Source: Pseudomonadota bacterium (GTDB lineage Bacteria > Pseudomonadota > Alphaproteobacteria > Rhizobiales > Xanthobacteraceae). From it: a DNA stretch of 6,527 nt. The notes beneath the pieces were generated by a model. It was not told the origin of the DNA, made no database searches, and saw nothing but the letters and a program-made list of their open reading frames with translations. The position numbers and the translations under genes are program-made. The stretch spans positions 1 through 6,527 of the forward strand of contig JAEXXW010000629.1 of the NCBI GenBank assembly GCA_023405565.1. Direction: 5' to 3'. Positions 5,444-6,527 of this stretch are shown here, one piece after another. The stretch's first letter is position 1; each line of letters opens with the position of its first letter.

Positions 5444-5470
5444 GGTGAGTTCCCTCTAGGCGAATGGTGT

Positions 5471-5495
5471 GCGGGGTGGGCACGCCCCACCCCGC
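5471..5495. promoter_or_regulatory. Strong GC-rich intergenic hairpin between the binding-protein gene and livF
   Basis: GCGGGGTGGG (5471-5480) pairs perfectly with CCCACCCCGC (5486-5495) around five bases. It fills most of the gap between the two genes and has no T run on either side. In operons like this such a hairpin often protects the 3' end of the binding-protein message, so that more of it is made than of the ATPase; that role is inferred. It could also be a partial terminator. Confidence 0.6.
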
Positions 5496-5516
5496 GGTGT
5501 CACAGACGGACTTGGG

Positions 5517-6527
5517 TCAAGAACACTTGCGCACGGAGATATTGTTCTCCTTGGCGTATTTCTCCGCCGAATCCTCAATCAGATTGCGGATGAACTTCGG
5601 ATCATTCGGCCCGATCCAGTCCGACACGATGTCGAACTTGGCGCCATTCCATTGCATCAGCCGCCATTGCTCAGCGCCGTCGTGCTTCGCACATGACAAC
5701 TTGAACGGCGCCAGCATGCCATGGATACCAAGCTCCTTGAGCTTGGCCGGCGTGATGTCGAGCGCTTCATAGCCATCCCGGAATTCAGGGCCGGTGACGG
5801 GCTTGCCTTCCTTGTTATGGATCTTCTGCGCGTTCTTCAGCGCCTCGACCCACATCACCGCAGCTCCGACACCGCGATTGTAGTATGCGGTACCGACCCG
5901 TTGCGGATTCTGCATGTTGCCCTTGCCGGCCGTGTAGACCGTCTTCTCGATGTCCTCGATCAGCGGCCACTTGCCGGGCACCGCATTGGCGGCAACATAC
6001 GTTCCTTTCGCTGCATCGCCCGCCGGGATCATGTCTTCCTCGGCACCGCCAAAGGTCACGTAGAGCATCTTCTCACGCGGAAATCCGACACGCGCGGCTG
6101 CGGTCATTGCGGTCGAGTTCATGCCGGAGCCTGCGCCCCAGAATGTCACCCAGTCAGGGCGCTGCTGACGGATCTGCAGCCACATCGATTGCTGTTCCAG
6201 TCCGGGCGGCGGCACCGCGATTTCGATCAGCTTAAAGCCCCACTGCTTGGCGATCTCGCGCATCGCGGGGATTGGCTCGCGGCCATAAGCCGTATCGATG
6301 TGAAGGTGCACGATCGTCTTGCCCTTCATCTTCTCGATGCCTCCCTCTTTCTGCGCGATGAAGTTCAGATGAGCAGCACTTTGAGCCCAGTATTGCCCGG
6401 CCGCATTGAACACCCATGGCCACACACGGCCATCGGCAGCGTCGGTACGGCCATAGCCATATTGGGCAAGCACAACCTGATCAGGCTGCATGCGGCCGAT
6501 CACGGCATAAGCCCCAGGCGTTCCGAG
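5517..6527 (-). CDS. Periplasmic amino-acid-type ABC transporter substrate-binding protein, partial at its N terminus
   Basis: The frame is open to the window edge (first codons LGTPGAYAVIGRM), so 336 residues of a protein usually near 400 are seen; the signal peptide lies outside. It belongs to the Leu/Ile/Val-binding type I fold (Peripla_BP_6). The hallmarks are VWPWVFNAAGQY, KMKGKTIVHLHIDTAYGRE (lobe hinge and second-lobe nucleotide-like strand), WVTFWGAGSGMNSTAMTAAARVGFP, and the YYNRGVGAAVMWVEALKNAQ helix. The C terminus holds two cysteines (CAKHDG and the final KCS), which may form a disulfide in the periplasm. It captures the solute and delivers it to LivHM. Its gene precedes livF with the hairpin between, as in an operon. 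The ligand is unknown; relatives take up branched-chain amino acids, amides, urea or aromatic acids. Confidence 0.9.
   Translation of the reverse strand, partial: LGTPGAYAVIGRMQPDQVVLAQYGYGRTDAADGRVWPWVFNAAGQYWAQSAAHLNFIAQKEGGIEKMKGKTIVHLHIDTAYGREPIPAMREIAKQWGFKLIEIAVPPPGLEQQSMWLQIRQQRPDWVTFWGAGSGMNSTAMTAAARVGFPREKMLYVTFGGAEEDMIPAGDAAKGTYVAANAVPGKWPLIEDIEKTVYTAGKGNMQNPQRVGTAYYNRGVGAAVMWVEALKNAQKIHNKEGKPVTGPEFRDGYEALDITPAKLKELGIHGMLAPFKLSCAKHDGAEQWRLMQWNGAKFDIVSDWIGPNDPKFIRNLIEDSAEKYAKENNISVRKCS

Noticed and set aside
5464..5772. Plus-strand frames opposite the substrate-binding gene (also 5885-6235)
   Set aside because: Antisense shadows of a clear coding region with no sign of their own constraint.
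1..6527. CRISPR array, rRNA or toxin-antitoxin pair
   Set aside because: No regularly spaced repeats, no rRNA-like sequence and no recognisable toxin or antitoxin gene pair seen on either strand.

Overview
The window looks like the edge of an integrated mobile element in an alphaproteobacterium of the Bradyrhizobium/Nitrobacteraceae type. This is inferred from several things recognised in it: a LivF/amino-acid-binding-protein pair of the kind common in that group, a C-terminal piece of a rhizobial L,D-transpeptidase-family protein, a DUF1254/DUF1214 remnant, and a short dispersed repeat built on AATGTCCGCT/AGCGGACATT. No database search was possible, so the organism call is a judgement from familiarity.

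Bases 1 to about 2987 are the element. Reading leftward from its right edge on the minus strand there is a P4-type tyrosine integrase (1562-2788), an AlpA-like winged-helix protein that probably acts as excisionase or regulator (1092-1364), and a 307-residue protein with some resemblance to replication initiators (122-1045). The left end of the element lies outside the window. The probable right attachment site is at 2973-2987: it is a copy of the 3' end of an alphaproteobacterial tRNA-Ser gene ending in CCGCCA, lying 185 bases upstream of the integrase start, with a 10-bp-phased direct repeat between them. The start of the AlpA-like gene carries three alternating copies of a GTCTCCC half-site. 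In the mRNA these can form two mutually exclusive hairpins, each covering a different ribosome binding site, and a small upstream reading frame spans the same bases.

Bases 2988-3979 are a scrapyard of broken genes. They hold one end of an IS3-family element, carrying orfA with a nonsense codon and cut off before orfB; the tail of a DUF1214-domain gene, frameshifted and interrupted by that IS; and, in the opposite orientation, the last 130 or so codons of an L,D-transpeptidase-family gene that lacks its catalytic domain. Bases 3980-4585 hold a signal-peptide ORF that stops after 33 codons despite a strong ribosome binding site, and one dispersed repeat.

Bases 4586-6527 are ordinary chromosomal genes on the minus strand: the periplasmic substrate-binding protein of a branched-chain amino-acid-type ABC transporter (its 5' end lies beyond the window), a strong GC-rich intergenic hairpin, and livF, the transporter's ATPase. 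They are probably the end of one transport operon. The integrase, excisionase-like gene and att site would handle movement of the element; the liv genes are unrelated host genes.
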